Assembly (NCBI GenBank): GCA_947475715.1
Contig: CANJNY010000027.1
Coordinates: 1 to 45,363 of the forward strand
Length of the DNA stretch: 45,363 bases
Direction of reading: 5' to 3'
Origin: Prolixibacteraceae bacterium
Lineage (GTDB): Bacteria > Bacteroidota > Bacteroidia > Bacteroidales > Prolixibacteraceae
The notes under the pieces are model-generated. The model was given only the letters and a program-made list of their open reading frames with translations, had not been told where the DNA came from and did no database searches. Shown here one piece after another: positions 44,094-45,363 of the stretch. Numbering within the stretch: the first letter of the stretch is position 1; every line of letters begins with the position of its first letter. A program made the translations under genes and the position numbers.

Positions 44094-45086
44094 ATGAATT
44101 ATATACCTTCAGAAGAAAGATACGAACAGGGGACGAACTACAGGCGCTGCGGACGCAGTGGTATAAAACTTCCTGAAATCTCCCTTGGTCTGTGGCATAA
44201 TTTCGGCGGAGTTGATGTGCTGGAGAATGGCCGTGATATGCTTCGGTATGCATTTGATCAGGGGATAACCCATTTTGATCTCGCCAATAACTACGGACCA
44301 CCTCCCGGTTCGGCAGAGGAGAACTTCGGAGTGATTTATAAAAAAGATTTTCTCCCTTTCAGAGACGAATTAATCATCTCTACAAAGGCGGGTTATCTGA
44401 TGTGGCCAGGCCCTTATGGAGAATGGGGCTCACGGAAATACCTGATCTCCAGCCTGGATCAAAGTTTAAAACGGATGGGACTTGAATATGTCGATATTTT
44501 CTATTCGCATCGTCCCGATCCCGATACTCCGCTTGAAGAGACGATGATGGCACTCGATTATGCCGTTCGTTCAGGGAAAGCACTTTATGCCGGGATATCC
44601 AATTATCCTGCCGAATTAACCAAAAAAGCTGCAGCAATATTAAAACAACTGGGCACTCCATGCCTGATTCATCAACCCAAATATTCGATGTTTGAACGAT
44701 GGGTTGAAAATGGCCTCCTGGATGTTGCTGAGGAAGAGGGGATCGGTGTTATAGCCTTTTCACCACTCGCTCAGGGGCTTTTGACAAATCGTTACCTTGA
44801 TGGGATTCCTGACGGATCACGGGCGGCAAAATCATGGGGCTATTTACGCGAAGATCAGGTGGAACCTGCTTTAGTAAAAGTTAAAAAGCTCAATGAGGTA
44901 GCAAAACTGCGAGATCAATCATTGGCTCAAATGGCAATTGCCTGGTTGCTCAAGGATCAGCGTGTGACCTCTGTCCTGATTGGTGCCAGTTCTGTTGTAC
45001 AGTTGAAAGATAATCTGGCCGCTGCAACTAATCTTATTTTCACCAACGACGAATTGAGCCTTGTTGAGCAAATTCTTAAGTCCTGA
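44094..45086 (+). CDS. Aldo/keto reductase (YghZ/Gpr type)
   Basis: 330 residues. The catalytic tetrad is Asp62, Tyr67 (FDLANNYG), Lys98 (STKAGY) and His139 (YSHRPD). The start RYEQGTNYRRCGRSGIKLPEISLGLW and PPPGSAEENFG match the L-glyceraldehyde-3-phosphate reductase (YghZ/Gpr, AKR14) group. They use NADPH to reduce glyceraldehyde-3-phosphate enantiomer or methylglyoxal. Cytoplasmic. It is divergent from glk. Confidence 0.93.
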   Translation: MNYIPSEERYEQGTNYRRCGRSGIKLPEISLGLWHNFGGVDVLENGRDMLRYAFDQGITHFDLANNYGPPPGSAEENFGVIYKKDFLPFRDELIISTKAGYLMWPGPYGEWGSRKYLISSLDQSLKRMGLEYVDIFYSHRPDPDTPLEETMMALDYAVRSGKALYAGISNYPAELTKKAAAILKQLGTPCLIHQPKYSMFERWVENGLLDVAEEEGIGVIAFSPLAQGLLTNRYLDGIPDGSRAAKSWGYLREDQVEPALVKVKKLNEVAKLRDQSLAQMAIAWLLKDQRVTSVLIGASSVVQLKDNLAAATNLIFTNDELSLVEQILKS

Positions 45087-45180
45087 TCGGTAGGAATATT
45101 AGTAAATTACCAAAACGCACACGCAAAATGCTAAAATCAAATTTTACAATTTTTATTTTCAAATAACTTACACTGTCTGC

Positions 45181-45363
45181 ATGAGCCTGTTTTTCCTTGC
45201 TGCCAATTCCATTTTGCCATTATTTCTGATAATTCTTTTAGGATTTATTACGATGCGAACCGAGGTTGTACGACCTGGCTGGGTTGATATTCTGAATAAA
45301 TATGCACTCTGGATTGGATTGCCTTCATTAATCTTTGTAGCGTTGATAAGGCTTGATTTTAGA
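45181..45363 (+). CDS. AEC-family transporter (N-terminal part)
   Basis: The frame is open for 61 codons from ATG 45181 to the window end. Residues 1-21 form a first membrane helix (ILPLFLIILLGF). The pattern DILNKYALWIGLPSLIFVAL is typical of the second region of auxin-efflux-carrier (AEC) family permeases. The rest lies outside the window, so substrate cannot be guessed. Confidence 0.75.
   Translation, partial: MSLFFLAANSILPLFLIILLGFITMRTEVVRPGWVDILNKYALWIGLPSLIFVALIRLDFR

Overview
The window comes from a Bacteroidota chromosome, most likely Bacteroidales or a related marine/sediment lineage. Signs of this are a PorP/SprF-type protein of the type IX secretion/gliding machinery, a DUF6261 protein, an HU-like/SPOR membrane protein, a Reg_prop/Y_Y_Y sensor kinase, giant secreted beta-helix and FG-GAP/VCBS proteins, and promoters with the phylum's TAnnTTTG -7 box. 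I see no tRNA or rRNA gene, CRISPR array or phage.

Region 1 (1-19.3 kb) is an exoprotein/sensor locus. Two huge minus-strand genes lie in tandem: a surface protein whose C-terminus is cut by the window edge (signal peptide, parallel beta-helix, Ig/PKD-like, DUF1566-like and LamG domains), and a complete 3163-residue protein. The second contains exactly 35 calcium-loop FG-GAP/VCBS repeats in five groups of seven, that is, five predicted seven-bladed propellers, followed by a dockerin-like EF-hand pair. Divergent from it is a two-component system: a propeller/Y_Y_Y histidine kinase and a NarL/LuxR-type response regulator. A rare palindrome, CCCCTAATATTAGGGG, occurs once just upstream of the giant gene and once just upstream of the response regulator, and I found no other copy. 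My leading hypothesis is that it is the operator of this system, which would then control the exoprotein and itself.

Region 2 (19.3-30.2 kb) is mostly housekeeping: comF-like, rnr, a small membrane-anchored protein coupled to a cytoplasmic type I pullulanase, DUF6261, a decayed DUF559 nuclease gene bracketed by REP-like palindromes, an alanine-dehydrogenase-like gene lacking two expected catalytic residues, tsaE, gcvH and a PorP/SprF gene.

Region 3 (30.4-45.4 kb) holds a large TPR protein, ppk1 with an overlapping HEAT-like partner, two small membrane proteins (one fused to a GNAT-like domain), a single-gene IS200-type transposase, dTDP-glucose dehydratase and UDP-glucose epimerase genes, an HU/SPOR protein, riboflavin synthase, OsmC, SixA, a ROK glucokinase, an aldo/keto reductase and the start of an AEC transporter. 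Pullulanase, glucokinase, polyphosphate kinase and the sugar-nucleotide enzymes point to intracellular glucan use, phosphate/energy storage and surface polysaccharide synthesis. Intergenic DNA carries several short tandem or palindromic repeats.
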